In this document: positions 1 to 7,776 of the stretch, piece after piece | Position numbering within the stretch: the first letter of the stretch is position 1 | Layout: each line of letters starts with the position of its first letter | Assembly (NCBI GenBank): GCA_049670505.1 | Contig: JBATTK010000146.1 | Location: 1-16,667, forward strand | Reading direction: 5' to 3' | Origin: JBATTK01 sp049670505 | GTDB taxonomy: Bacteria > Bacteroidota > Bacteroidia > Flavobacteriales > Flavobacteriaceae | Length of the DNA: 16,667 bases | Made by a program: the position numbers and the translations under genes | Notes under the pieces: model-generated | Told to the model about the DNA's origin: nothing | The model's input: the letters and a program-made list of their open reading frames with translations, nothing else | Database searches by the model: none

Positions 1-63
1 GCGACTACCGAAAGCCCGACCCGGGTATCCGGGGAACGCCATAATGAAATAATAAGAAATTAA
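1..63. other. Unassigned left flank, possibly the 3' end of an upstream gene
   Basis: All three forward frames are open from the window edge, to stops at 42-44, 50-52 and 61-63, so the tail of a coding region could end here. No reading gives a recognisable protein end. In other flavobacteria the methionine synthase gene metH often precedes metF, but I could not match its usual C-terminus. A small hairpin (CCCGG 20-24, CCGGG 29-33, loop GTAT) is visible. Confidence 0.2.
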
Positions 64-100
64 GACAAATACGAATTCTAAATATAAGACCCGATTAAGC

Positions 101-134
101 TCCCTCTCCTTGCGGAGAGGGCCGGGACGAGGCT
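101..134. repeat. GC-rich palindromic repeat A, abutting the metF start
   Basis: The arms CCCTCTCC (102-109) and GGAGAGGG (114-121) form a perfect 8-bp stem with a TTGC loop. A G-rich right flank ending GAGGCT follows. Bases 2294-2315 and 4231-4264 have a similar layout, and the 4231 copy shares the GAGGCT end. I recall intergenic elements of this CCCTCTCC...GGAGAGGG...GAGG type as common in Bacteroidota. The element ends at the base before the metF ATG, so the hairpin lies in the metF leader. Confidence 0.6.
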
Positions 135-1088
135 ATGAAAGTAACAGACCATATAAAAAATTCTAAGGAGGATACCTTATTCTCTTTTGAGATTATTCCT
201 CCCGTTAAAGGGAAAAGTATTCAGGAACTCTATAACAATATAGATCCTTTAATGGAATTTAAACCTCCCTTTATTGATGTGACCACTTCCCGTGAAGAAT
301 ATGTATACTTGGATAGAGAAGGGCTATTGGATAAAAAACTTACCCGTATGCGTCCGGGAACCGTAGGCATATGTGCATCTATAAAACATAAGTATGATGT
401 TGATACGATTCCCCATGTATTATGCGGAGGCTTTACCAAGGAAGAAACGGAATACTTATTGGTAGATTGCCATTATTTGGGGATAGATAATATAATGGCT
501 TTGCGGGGGGATGCCATGAAGGAGGAGAAATTTTTTGAACCTACCCAAGGCGGACATCCTTACGCTGTTGATCTGGTAAAACAAATTCACAACTTAAATT
601 GTGGCACCTATCTTCATGAGGTCATAGAGACGGATGATTGTGCCGATTTCTGTATTGGCGTGGCCGGATATCCGGAGAAACATTTGGAGGCACCTTCCCT
701 AAAATCGGATTTAAAGCGATTAAAGGAAAAGATAGACGCAGGCGCGGAATACGTGGTGACCCAAATGTTTTTTGATAATCAAAAATACTTCCAGTTTGTA
801 GATGCGGCCCGGAAGATAGGTATAACCGTACCCATAATTCCAGGTATAAAACCGATAGCCATAAAACGACATTTACACATATTGCCACAGGTTTTCCGGA
901 TAGATTTGCCCCAGGATCTGATCGATGCCGTTGATGATTGCGATAACAACAAAGCGGTAAGACAGGTGGGAATTGAATGGGCCATTCAACAATCCAAGGA
1001 GTTAAAAGAAGCAGGGGTACCTGTATTACACTACTACTCCATGGGAAAGTCCGATAATATTAAGTCTATAGCCAAAGCAGTTTTTTAG
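135..1088 (+). CDS. metF: Methylenetetrahydrofolate reductase
   Basis: This cytoplasmic FAD enzyme reduces 5,10-methylene-THF to 5-methyl-THF, the methyl donor for methionine synthase. The 317-residue protein has the usual length for the bacterial enzyme. Seen in order: FSFEIIPP with Glu19 (catalytic Glu28 in E. coli), MALRGD (121-126, Asp126 corresponding to the flavin-tuning Asp120 of E. coli), GVAGYPEKHLEAPS (175-188), VTQMFFDN (208-215), IPGIKPI (235-241) and the C-terminal VRQVGIEWAIQQ (275-286). The start at 135 gives the family N-terminus, although it directly follows a hairpin repeat and has no clear Shine-Dalgarno site. The next gene begins 85 bp downstream on the same strand. No terminator was seen between them. 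Confidence 0.95.
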   Translation: MKVTDHIKNSKEDTLFSFEIIPPVKGKSIQELYNNIDPLMEFKPPFIDVTTSREEYVYLDREGLLDKKLTRMRPGTVGICASIKHKYDVDTIPHVLCGGFTKEETEYLLVDCHYLGIDNIMALRGDAMKEEKFFEPTQGGHPYAVDLVKQIHNLNCGTYLHEVIETDDCADFCIGVAGYPEKHLEAPSLKSDLKRLKEKIDAGAEYVVTQMFFDNQKYFQFVDAARKIGITVPIIPGIKPIAIKRHLHILPQVFRIDLPQDLIDAVDDCDNNKAVRQVGIEWAIQQSKELKEAGVPVLHYYSMGKSDNIKSIAKAVF

Positions 1089-1173
1089 GAAATTTTGGAG
1101 TTTTAGCTTTACTGTACAAGCTGCCAACTGTTACTGCTGGCTATTAAACTGATATTTCCTATTTTTACGCCCC

Positions 1174-2280
1174 ATGAACTTCAAATCTGTTTGCTATATT
1201 CTTTTTTCCGTTGCTTTTTGTTTTTCCCAAGAAGGGGAAACGACCAAAAAGTTTACTGTGGATATAAGTCCGTTTTACGGATCAGTGTTATTGCACAATC
1301 CGGACATTTCACATTTAATTACAGCACATCCGGCAGGATTTATTCTTGGATATAGTAAAAAAACCTTTGGCAGGAAGAAGTGGGAACAGGAGTTCAATTA
1401 TCCCGATACCGGGTATTCCTTTGTTTATCAGGATATGAACAATGGTACGTTGGGGAAACATTACGGTTTGTATGCCCACTATAATTTTTACTTTTTCAAA
1501 AGGAATCTGCAGTTCCGTGTAGGACAGGGTATTTCCTATACGACCAACCCCTACGATAAAAACCAGAATTTTAGAAACAATGCCTATGGTTCACATCTAT
1601 TGAGCTCTACCTATTTAATGTTCAATTATCATAAAGAGAATATCATAAAGGGAATTGGGGTTAAGGCGGGTATTTCCCTAATGCATTATTCCAATGCCAA
1701 TTTTAGGGCACCCAATACCTCTACCAATACCTTGGCATTCAATGCTGGTCTTGTTTACGACCTTGATGCGGAAAAAGAGATAGTATATATTTCCACACCA
1801 AAAGAAGAAGTAGGGAAAGCTAAGGAACAGATACGTTACAATGTAGCTTTTAGAAGTGGGCTTAATGAAAGTGATGTTATTAATTCGGGTCAATTCCCGT
1901 TTTATATTGTTTCCGCTTATGCCGATAAACGTCTAGGTAGGTTCAGTGCCTTACAATTGGGGACGGACGTGTTCTTTTCCAATTTCTTAAAAGAATTAAT
2001 TCGTTTTCAGGCCATTTCCTTTCCGGAACTTAATGTTTCAGAGGATGATGACTTTAAACGAGTAGGAGTTTTTCTGGGACATGAGCTTTTTGTGAATAAG
2101 ATGTCCGTCATTACCCAATTGGGATACTATATTTATTATCCTTTTGATTTTGAAGGACGGGTCTACAATCGGATTGGCTTAAAAAGGTATTTTGGCAATA
2201 AATGGTTTGGTGCGGTAACTTTAAAATCCCATGGGGCAAAAGCGGAAGCGGTAGAATTTGGAATAGGTGTACGATTATAA
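1174..2280 (+). CDS. PagL-like outer-membrane protein (acyloxyacyl hydrolase / lipid A deacylase family)
   Basis: The 368-residue protein begins with a signal peptide (about residues 1-19, ending FCFSQ). The rest has alternating aromatic and polar stretches typical of an outer-membrane beta-barrel and ends in RL. The block LMHYSNANFRAPN (169-181) matches the PagL catalytic signature His-x-Ser-Asn...Pro-Asn, giving candidate His171 and Ser173. PagL removes the 3-O acyl chain from lipid A at the outer membrane. The position expected for the catalytic Glu, 14 residues after the His, is Asn185, so activity is uncertain. The protein is also about twice the size of PagL: the barrel-like sequence continues after residue 200. 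I recall homologues downstream of metF in other flavobacteria. Family membership is fairly secure; enzymatic function is inferred. Confidence 0.7.
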   Translation: MNFKSVCYILFSVAFCFSQEGETTKKFTVDISPFYGSVLLHNPDISHLITAHPAGFILGYSKKTFGRKKWEQEFNYPDTGYSFVYQDMNNGTLGKHYGLYAHYNFYFFKRNLQFRVGQGISYTTNPYDKNQNFRNNAYGSHLLSSTYLMFNYHKENIIKGIGVKAGISLMHYSNANFRAPNTSTNTLAFNAGLVYDLDAEKEIVYISTPKEEVGKAKEQIRYNVAFRSGLNESDVINSGQFPFYIVSAYADKRLGRFSALQLGTDVFFSNFLKELIRFQAISFPELNVSEDDDFKRVGVFLGHELFVNKMSVITQLGYYIYYPFDFEGRVYNRIGLKRYFGNKWFGAVTLKSHGAKAEAVEFGIGVRL

Positions 2281-2293
2281 AAACTAATACGTT

Positions 2294-2315
2294 CCTTCTC
2301 CCCCTAGGGAGAGGT
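2294..2315. repeat. GC-rich palindromic repeat B
   Basis: The arms at 2295-2302 (CTTCTCCC) and 2307-2314 (GGGAGAGG) pair over 8 bp with one G-T wobble and a CCTA loop. This is the same geometry as the repeat at 101-134 (8-bp stem, 4-nt loop), but the G-rich right flank is missing. It lies 14 bp after the stop of the PagL-like gene and could act as a 3' stem. No T-tract follows, so a terminator is not claimed. Confidence 0.5.
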
Positions 2316-2343
2316 AGCTATCAGAATTTAAAATGAAACCGAC

Positions 2344-2410
2344 ATGATTAAAAGAATCATTAAACACATAGGGCAATGATTATTTTAAACATCAAAGGTT
2401 ACATGTGACC
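2344..2410. promoter_or_regulatory. Two dyad symmetries upstream of the DUF2807 lipoprotein
   Basis: The first dyad is ATGATT (2344-2349) and AATCAT (2355-2360), separated by 5 bp. The second is the 14-bp near-palindrome GGTTACATGTGACC (2397-2410), with a single mismatched pair. Both lie 26-92 bp before the ATG at 2436, where an operator could sit. No factor can be assigned, and I did not find a convincing TAnnTTTG box nearby. Confidence 0.3.
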
Positions 2411-2435
2411 ATTAAAAAACAATAAAAATGAACAC

Positions 2436-3194
2436 ATGAAAAAGAGAACATTTATATTAATTTGTACAATAATGGTGCTTTCGGCCTGTAATGGGGACAA
2501 TGTGCCCGATTGCTTCCAAAATGCAGGGGATACCATTCGAGAAGAAGTAATGGTTCCCGACTTTACCCGAATTACCGTGTTTGAAAATGTGCAATTGATA
2601 CTTAGACAAGGCACCGAACAAAGCGTGGAAATAGAGACCGGAGAGTTTTTGCTGGATGAGGTAAGTGCGGTGGTCCAGGGTGATAGATTGGTCCTGCGGG
2701 ATGAAAATGATTGTAATTTTGTCCGTGATTTTGGGCTCACGACCATATTTGTAACGTCTCCCAATATTATAGAAATTAGAAGTAGTACCGGTTTTCCTAT
2801 TAAGAGCGATGGGATACTGGCCTATCCGAGCATGTCCCTGTTTTCCGAAAGTTTTACCGAACCCGAAGCGGAGACCACCGATGGCGAATTTGATCTGGAA
2901 TTAGATGCAGAAAATATAAGTATATCTACAAACGGAATTGCATTTTTTAAGTTGAGCGGCACTGTTGAAACGTTTACCGTTAACATTGCTGCCGGGGATT
3001 CTAGAGTGGAGGCCGAAAACCTAATCGTACAAAATGTAAGCCTTAACCATAGAGGCTCCAATGATATTAGGATCAATCCGCAACAATTGTTAAGGGGTGT
3101 TATCCGTGGCACCGGGGATGTGGTAAGTTTTAATCGTCCACCGATAGTAGAAATCGAAGAATTGTTTAATGGCAGATTGATTTTTAGGGATTGA
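2436..3194 (+). CDS. DUF2807 (head GIN domain) lipoprotein
   Basis: This 252-residue protein starts with a lipoprotein signal peptide. The lipobox LSAC places the acylated Cys at residue 18, so the mature protein should be membrane-anchored outside the cytoplasm. The region from about residue 45 onward (RITVFENVQLILRQG, then LVLRDEN) fits the start of the DUF2807 'putative auto-transporter adhesin, head GIN domain' fold, a beta-helix-like repeat of short strands. The molecular role of this family is not established. The next gene, a serine hydrolase, follows after 24 bp in the same reading frame, so the two are probably co-transcribed. The paralogue at 13347-14021 has a plain signal peptide instead. 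Confidence 0.75.
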   Translation: MKKRTFILICTIMVLSACNGDNVPDCFQNAGDTIREEVMVPDFTRITVFENVQLILRQGTEQSVEIETGEFLLDEVSAVVQGDRLVLRDENDCNFVRDFGLTTIFVTSPNIIEIRSSTGFPIKSDGILAYPSMSLFSESFTEPEAETTDGEFDLELDAENISISTNGIAFFKLSGTVETFTVNIAAGDSRVEAENLIVQNVSLNHRGSNDIRINPQQLLRGVIRGTGDVVSFNRPPIVEIEELFNGRLIFRD

Positions 3195-3218
3195 AACCTT
3201 ATTGCATCCAAAAGAATT

Positions 3219-4229
3219 ATGGAAAAGGATAACGAGCTTACGGAATGGATGAAAGCAGATGTTTTACTTCAATCGCTGATAAAGGAAAAAAAACTTCCGG
3301 GATTGGCGATTACCGTAGCAAGAAGAGGTCATATTGCCTTTCAAAAAGGATATGGCCATTCGGATTTGGATAAAAAAATACCTGTAGATGCCCAAAAGAC
3401 CATTTTTAGGATTGCCAGCGTTTCCAAACCCATTGCGGCTACAGCTTTAGCCCAAATGGTAGCCGATGAACAAATTGATCTGGATACCTCTTTTTACGAT
3501 TACGTACCCTACTATCCAAAAAAGAAATACGATTTCACACTTCGCCAATTGGCGGGGCATACCGCGGGTATTCGTGCTTATAAAGGCAAGGAATATGCCT
3601 TGAACAAACCTTATTCCATTAAGGATAGTATTCGTATTTTTAAGGATGACGCCTTACTTTTTAAACCGGGAACGGATTATCATTACAACAGTTATGATTG
3701 GGTATTGGTCTCTTTGGCTATGCAAGAAGTAAGTGGAGTGCCTTTTGAGGATTATGTACAGCAAAAGGTATTACAGCCCTTGGATATGAAAAATACCTAT
3801 CCGGAAATTTTAGGCCTTTCCAATCCCAACATTACCAACTTCTATTCCAAAAACCGACTGGGTTTCCGTAAGGCCGTTCCTGTTAGCAATTTTCATAAAC
3901 TGGCAGGGGGAGGCTATTTATCCACTTCCGGGGATATTGCCAAATTGGGTAGGGCCTATTTGGATAAAAAGATACTGAACGACTCGGTTTTGACGGAATT
4001 CCTCACTTCGGAAACCATCAATGATAGCCCTACATATTATGGTTTGGGCTGGCAGGTAAGTATGGATAAAAAGGGAAGACGTTATTATGGCCACGTAGGT
4101 AATGGTGTAGGTGGATATTCCAACTTTTTTATATATCCGGAACAGCAAATGGTAATTTCTATCTTGATTAATTGTACAAATCCTAATGTTCAGGATGAAT
4201 TGGATGATGTGATCAATGTTTTGTTATAA
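3219..4229 (+). CDS. Serine hydrolase, beta-lactamase / class C penicillin-binding protein family
   Basis: The 336-residue protein fits the beta-lactamase (PF00144) fold. The nucleophile motif SxxK is S67-V-S-K70 (IASVSKP). The second motif, usually Tyr-Ser-Asn, reads Y156-N-S158 (HYNSYDW), which keeps the Tyr. The third, HxG, is H292-V-G294 in YGHVGNGVGGY. PGT at 150-152 is also typical. Members include esterases, D-amino-acid peptidases and LACTB-like proteins, so the substrate cannot be named. No signal peptide is visible, and an in-frame stop at 3192-3194 (the end of the preceding gene) excludes a longer start. That is unusual for a family that is mostly exported. Either it is cytosolic or the secretion signal was lost. 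Confidence 0.85.
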   Translation: MEKDNELTEWMKADVLLQSLIKEKKLPGLAITVARRGHIAFQKGYGHSDLDKKIPVDAQKTIFRIASVSKPIAATALAQMVADEQIDLDTSFYDYVPYYPKKKYDFTLRQLAGHTAGIRAYKGKEYALNKPYSIKDSIRIFKDDALLFKPGTDYHYNSYDWVLVSLAMQEVSGVPFEDYVQQKVLQPLDMKNTYPEILGLSNPNITNFYSKNRLGFRKAVPVSNFHKLAGGGYLSTSGDIAKLGRAYLDKKILNDSVLTEFLTSETINDSPTYYGLGWQVSMDKKGRRYYGHVGNGVGGYSNFFIYPEQQMVISILINCTNPNVQDELDDVINVLL

Positions 4230-4230
4230 C

Positions 4231-4264
4231 CCATTCCCCCCATTGGGTGGGGCTAGGGGAGGCT
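4231..4264. repeat. GC-rich palindromic repeat C
   Basis: CCCCCC (4236-4241) pairs back onto GGG (4245-4247) and GGGG (4249-4252) around an ATT loop with a one-base bulge. The G-rich right flank ends GAGGCT, as in the repeat at 101-134. It starts one base after the serine hydrolase stop. Read as protein it gives PPLGGARGGS, a sequence I recall as spurious N-terminal extensions in Bacteroidota annotations. Confidence 0.5.
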
Positions 4265-4335
4265 CAGGATTGTATAAGGCGTTGATTTTATCTTTAAAAA
4301 CCACTAACTTAGTAGCATTCGTTTTTTTTAATAAG

Positions 4336-5319
4336 ATGATCAAAAAGCTTGTCCTTTTATTAATTGCCGTAAACTGCATGTGCCTTTATGCACAAGATGC
4401 CATTTCTGGTTATGTAAATAGAGGGGATGCCGAGGAATGGGAACGGGAGATACATTTGTCCGAGATTAAACTGAGGGATATTCCGGATTTTAGGGAAACG
4501 AAATGGGTAGCGAAATCCACTATAGGAAAAGACGGTTATTTCTCTTTTGATCGAAAACAAATTGCGGATAAGAATACGATTTACAGCTTACATGTGAACC
4601 TCATTCAAAAAATCTTGAACGACACCCTTACCAACCATACCCTTTTTATACTCTCCGATATGGACAGTATCCATTTTAAAAAGGGGAAAAAGCTATTTGC
4701 CGGCTATAACAGTACGAATACCGCAGATGCCGAATGGCGGCGCCTACGCAAATTTGAAACCAAGGAATACGATATACATTGGAGCGCGGATAGTATTTCC
4801 AATGCGTATGTAGGAGGGGTAAAAAACTATGTCAAGGATTCACTCCAAATACTAATGGTGAAATTGATCAGTATACGGCAATTGGAAAGTAAAAAATTGT
4901 TGGATAAGGATATTGTTAAAAATCCGGACTATTATGTAGAGCTGTTAAAAGAGTTAAAGGCAAGTGACCTGGAACGTTCCGAATACCTCTTTTTGGAGAA
5001 TAAACTAGCTTTTTTGACCCACAATCAGGTAGCACAAAAATATCGGACCAGTAAGGGTATCAATATTGCCCTAGGAGTAGTTATCTTGGGATTGTTGCTT
5101 TTTATAGGGCTAAGGAAGAACCGGAATACTAAAGAGGTTGCAAATTTAAGTAAACAGGAACAGAACGTTCAAAATCTTATTATTGCCGGGAAAAGCAACA
5201 AAGAGATTGCCAATGAACTTTTTATCAGCATCAGCACCGTTAAAACCCATATCACCAATATCTACAGTAAGCTAAAAGTATCCAATAGGCAGGAATTGCT
5301 TCAGAAAACACAAAATTAG
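4336..5319 (+). CDS. Membrane-tethered LuxR-type transcriptional regulator with extracytoplasmic domain
   Basis: From the ATG at 4336 the protein has 327 residues. A signal peptide (1-20, MIKKLVLLLIAVNC...YAQ) is followed by an extracytoplasmic region of about 220 residues (21-240). One transmembrane helix (241-259, GINIALGVVILGLLLFIGL) follows, then a basic stop-transfer RKNR. The cytoplasmic LuxR/FixJ helix-turn-helix (about 271-324) contains LSKQEQNVQNLIIAGKSNKE and STVKTHITNIYSKL. This topology suggests a one-component sensor carrying an external signal directly to DNA. A longer frame opens at 4216, but it overlaps the upstream gene and translates the repeat at 4231-4264. The start at 4336 restores the signal peptide. 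The outer-membrane barrel gene 82 bp downstream is a plausible target. The ligand is unknown. Confidence 0.8.
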   Translation: MIKKLVLLLIAVNCMCLYAQDAISGYVNRGDAEEWEREIHLSEIKLRDIPDFRETKWVAKSTIGKDGYFSFDRKQIADKNTIYSLHVNLIQKILNDTLTNHTLFILSDMDSIHFKKGKKLFAGYNSTNTADAEWRRLRKFETKEYDIHWSADSISNAYVGGVKNYVKDSLQILMVKLISIRQLESKKLLDKDIVKNPDYYVELLKELKASDLERSEYLFLENKLAFLTHNQVAQKYRTSKGINIALGVVILGLLLFIGLRKNRNTKEVANLSKQEQNVQNLIIAGKSNKEIANELFISISTVKTHITNIYSKLKVSNRQELLQKTQN

Positions 5320-5367
5320 TACCCGTACTAGTTCCTAATTCCGACTCTTTACATTCCATTTAGAACA

Positions 5368-5394
5368 GTTTGGGTGGTTACTTGCGTCCCAAAC
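5368..5394. promoter_or_regulatory. Perfect 7+7 bp inverted repeat, candidate operator
   Basis: GTTTGGG (5368-5374) and CCCAAAC (5388-5394) are exact inverted copies. They are separated by 13 bp, with arm centres 20 bp apart (about two helical turns), as expected for a dimeric DNA-binding protein. The site ends 7 bp before the barrel gene's ATG and lies 48 bp after the stop of the LuxR-type regulator. It could equally be an RNA hairpin near the start codon. Confidence 0.4.
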
Positions 5395-5401
5395 AATACA
5401 G

Positions 5402-7726
5402 ATGCAGAAAGTAAACCTTATCTTTTTATTTTTCTTGCCCTCCTTGGTTTATCCTCAAACCGACTTTTCCATATTCGGTACCGTGGTAGATCACAATGAT
5501 ATTCCTGTAATCATAGGGGATGCCCTGCTGTTTGCCGAAGACAACGGTACGCTTTTAAAATTCACTACGATAACCGATGGAAAATTTTCTTTTAATGCCA
5601 TTGTAAAAGGAACGTATCGTTTACAAATTTCCTGCCTCGGTTTTAAAGATCAAGAACTCGCTTTTGAGCTTAATGAAAACAAGCTTCTTGCTATTCAACT
5701 TGTAGAAAGTACCACCACTTTGGATGAAGTTGAGGTGGTAAGCTCAAAAAAGGTATTCACCTATAAAAATGGCAATCTAAAGGTAAATGTGGAGAACCCT
5801 ATCTTTTCTTCGATTCCCGATCCCCTAGATCTTTTGGCCAAACTGCCCAATCTTCAAGTAAGTCCGGATAGGGAATCCATAACTATTATCGGCAAAGGTA
5901 TTCCCTTGATATATATAGGGAACCAACGTATAAGTTTGGAAGAATTTAGCTCGTTGTCCACAGATGATATCAGTAGTATTGAAATCGTTAGGAATCCATC
6001 GGCCAAATATGAGGCCGATGGTAGAAGTGTACTATTGATTACTCGTAAAATTAGTAGCGCAGAAGGTGTAAAACTCAATTTTTCGGAAACTGCATCCTTC
6101 AAACGGAATTTCAATAACTTCTTTGGAGTAAATGGCAGTTATCAAAAGAACAAGTTGACCTTAAAGGGAAACGTAGCCTATAATAATTTACAGACATGGG
6201 AAAGCAATGGTTTTGAATTCCAAATATTGGAACAGGATATCCTAAACGATTATAGAGCGCTTATTCCTGTGAACGACAGACTGCAAATTAATGGAGGGGT
6301 TGGGTTGTTTTATGAACTCAATGCTACGGATTATGTTTCAATGAATACAAATTTTAGATTGCAAACAGATGTATTTACTATAGGTACGAATACTTTTTTA
6401 AGGGAAGGTATGGAGGAAAACTTTATTGTGACCCGGACGTTGAACGATAATGAAAAGGATTTTATAAGCGGAAATATGAATTATAATAAGAAATTAAGCT
6501 CAACTACCAATCTCTTCATCGGGACGCAGTATTCTTCTTTCGTACAAAAATTGAATACCGATATTTCCAACAATTTTAACGAAACGGAATTTATTGGTTC
6601 CCAGATGCGACAGCAAAAATTTCAATTGGATGCCATTGCTTTCCGTTTGGATTTGGAAAAAGAATTTCGGAATGATATGAAGTTGGAAATAGGCGCATCC
6701 CTAAATGAGGCGAATGCCGATGCGCTTACCCAAATTCAGAATGTTGATGCACCGGATTTGGATACGGATTATGATTATCGGGAGAGTATCTACGCATCCT
6801 ACGCCCAGATATCGGGTGTTATGCCCAATAAGATAGGTTACAACTTAGGAGTTCGTATGGAAAATAATCTCGTAAAAGGTAAATTTAAGACAGAAAGCGA
6901 CCTTTTAGTCGATAGAAATATAACAAATCTGTTCCCCAGGGCCAATATGACCATCCCGATAGATAGCACCAAGACCCTATCTTTGGATTATGCAAAAAGT
7001 ATAAGTCGCCCTAACTTTTCCAATGCAAGTTCGATCACTACGTTCATTAATCCTTTTTTGGAATTCTCTAGAAATGTGAATTTAAAACCTGTCTTGGCAG
7101 ATGAGTTATCGGCCAATTTTCAATGGAAGAACAAGTCCGTTTCAATTAGCTATACTTCTCAAAAAAATCCGATATATTATAGTATTGTGTATAGCGAACA
7201 GGAGAACAGGGCTATTTTTGGTCCAACTAATTTAAATATGGAATCGGGAATAGACGTTACAGTCAACCTCCCTTTTACCCATCGGTTTTGGACCGCTAAC
7301 AATTCGGCCACCCTATCCTCTAGAAAAGTAGAAGATCCCGCGGCGATAGTGAATAATACGGATCCTTATTTGTATTATTATACCAACCATCAATTTATGG
7401 TTGCAAAGGATACCATCATCGCTATAGGAGGGTGGGGGTTAACAAAGCGCAATGAGGGTATTTTTGAACGGAACGCACTTTTTGTTCTGGAAGCTGCCAT
7501 TTCCACTACCTTTTTTGAAAAACTACAGTGTTCGCTACGCTTCAATGATATCACCAGGACTATGAATTTTGAAGAAAGCTATACGATAAACGGTATTGAA
7601 GCCAATGGAATTTTCTTTACAGATGTAAGGGAAGTGGCCTTGACCGTAAAGTATGCTTTTGGAAAAAGCAAGGAACCGGATTATAAAAACAAGGATGTGG
7701 ATGATAATTTGGATAGGATTAAATAG
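5402..7726 (+). CDS. TonB-receptor-like outer-membrane beta-barrel protein
   Basis: The 774-residue protein begins with a signal peptide (1-19, ending VYPQ). A carboxypeptidase-regulatory-like domain follows (about 24-105, with FGTVVD and GTYRLQISCLGFKDQEL). A plug-like segment (about 118-215) contains LDLLAKLPNLQV and IEIVRNPSAKYEADG. The remaining 550 or so residues look like a beta-barrel. This matches the outer-membrane beta-barrel family (PF14905) related to TonB-dependent receptors. It should lie in the outer membrane. No SusD partner is adjacent, so a glycan-uptake role is not supported and the ligand is unknown. The gene lies 82 bp after a membrane-tethered regulator, with a dyad just before its start. 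The C-terminus carries a charged tail (KSKEPDYKNKDVDDN) beyond the last predicted strand, which is somewhat unusual for a barrel. Confidence 0.8.
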   Translation: MQKVNLIFLFFLPSLVYPQTDFSIFGTVVDHNDIPVIIGDALLFAEDNGTLLKFTTITDGKFSFNAIVKGTYRLQISCLGFKDQELAFELNENKLLAIQLVESTTTLDEVEVVSSKKVFTYKNGNLKVNVENPIFSSIPDPLDLLAKLPNLQVSPDRESITIIGKGIPLIYIGNQRISLEEFSSLSTDDISSIEIVRNPSAKYEADGRSVLLITRKISSAEGVKLNFSETASFKRNFNNFFGVNGSYQKNKLTLKGNVAYNNLQTWESNGFEFQILEQDILNDYRALIPVNDRLQINGGVGLFYELNATDYVSMNTNFRLQTDVFTIGTNTFLREGMEENFIVTRTLNDNEKDFISGNMNYNKKLSSTTNLFIGTQYSSFVQKLNTDISNNFNETEFIGSQMRQQKFQLDAIAFRLDLEKEFRNDMKLEIGASLNEANADALTQIQNVDAPDLDTDYDYRESIYASYAQISGVMPNKIGYNLGVRMENNLVKGKFKTESDLLVDRNITNLFPRANMTIPIDSTKTLSLDYAKSISRPNFSNASSITTFINPFLEFSRNVNLKPVLADELSANFQWKNKSVSISYTSQKNPIYYSIVYSEQENRAIFGPTNLNMESGIDVTVNLPFTHRFWTANNSATLSSRKVEDPAAIVNNTDPYLYYYTNHQFMVAKDTIIAIGGWGLTKRNEGIFERNALFVLEAAISTTFFEKLQCSLRFNDITRTMNFEESYTINGIEANGIFFTDVREVALTVKYAFGKSKEPDYKNKDVDDNLDRIK

Positions 7727-7776
7727 TAGTATTTGTTGATTGATTTTTCCAATTTGGACAAAAAATTTAGAATCTT

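Noticed and set aside
1..63. C-terminus of methionine synthase (metH)
   Set aside because: Expected from gene order in relatives, but none of the three open frames matches the usual metH end convincingly, so no gene is called.
4216..4335. A 40-codon N-terminal extension of the LuxR-type regulator gene
   Set aside because: It begins inside the serine hydrolase gene, translates a GC-rich hairpin repeat and would bury the signal peptide. The ATG at 4336 gives a normal exported N-terminus.
7744..7765. Hairpin TCCA-ATT-TGGA with T and A flanks as a terminator for the barrel gene
   Set aside because: The stem is only four to five bp of moderate GC, and on the plus strand an A-tract follows it instead of a T-tract.
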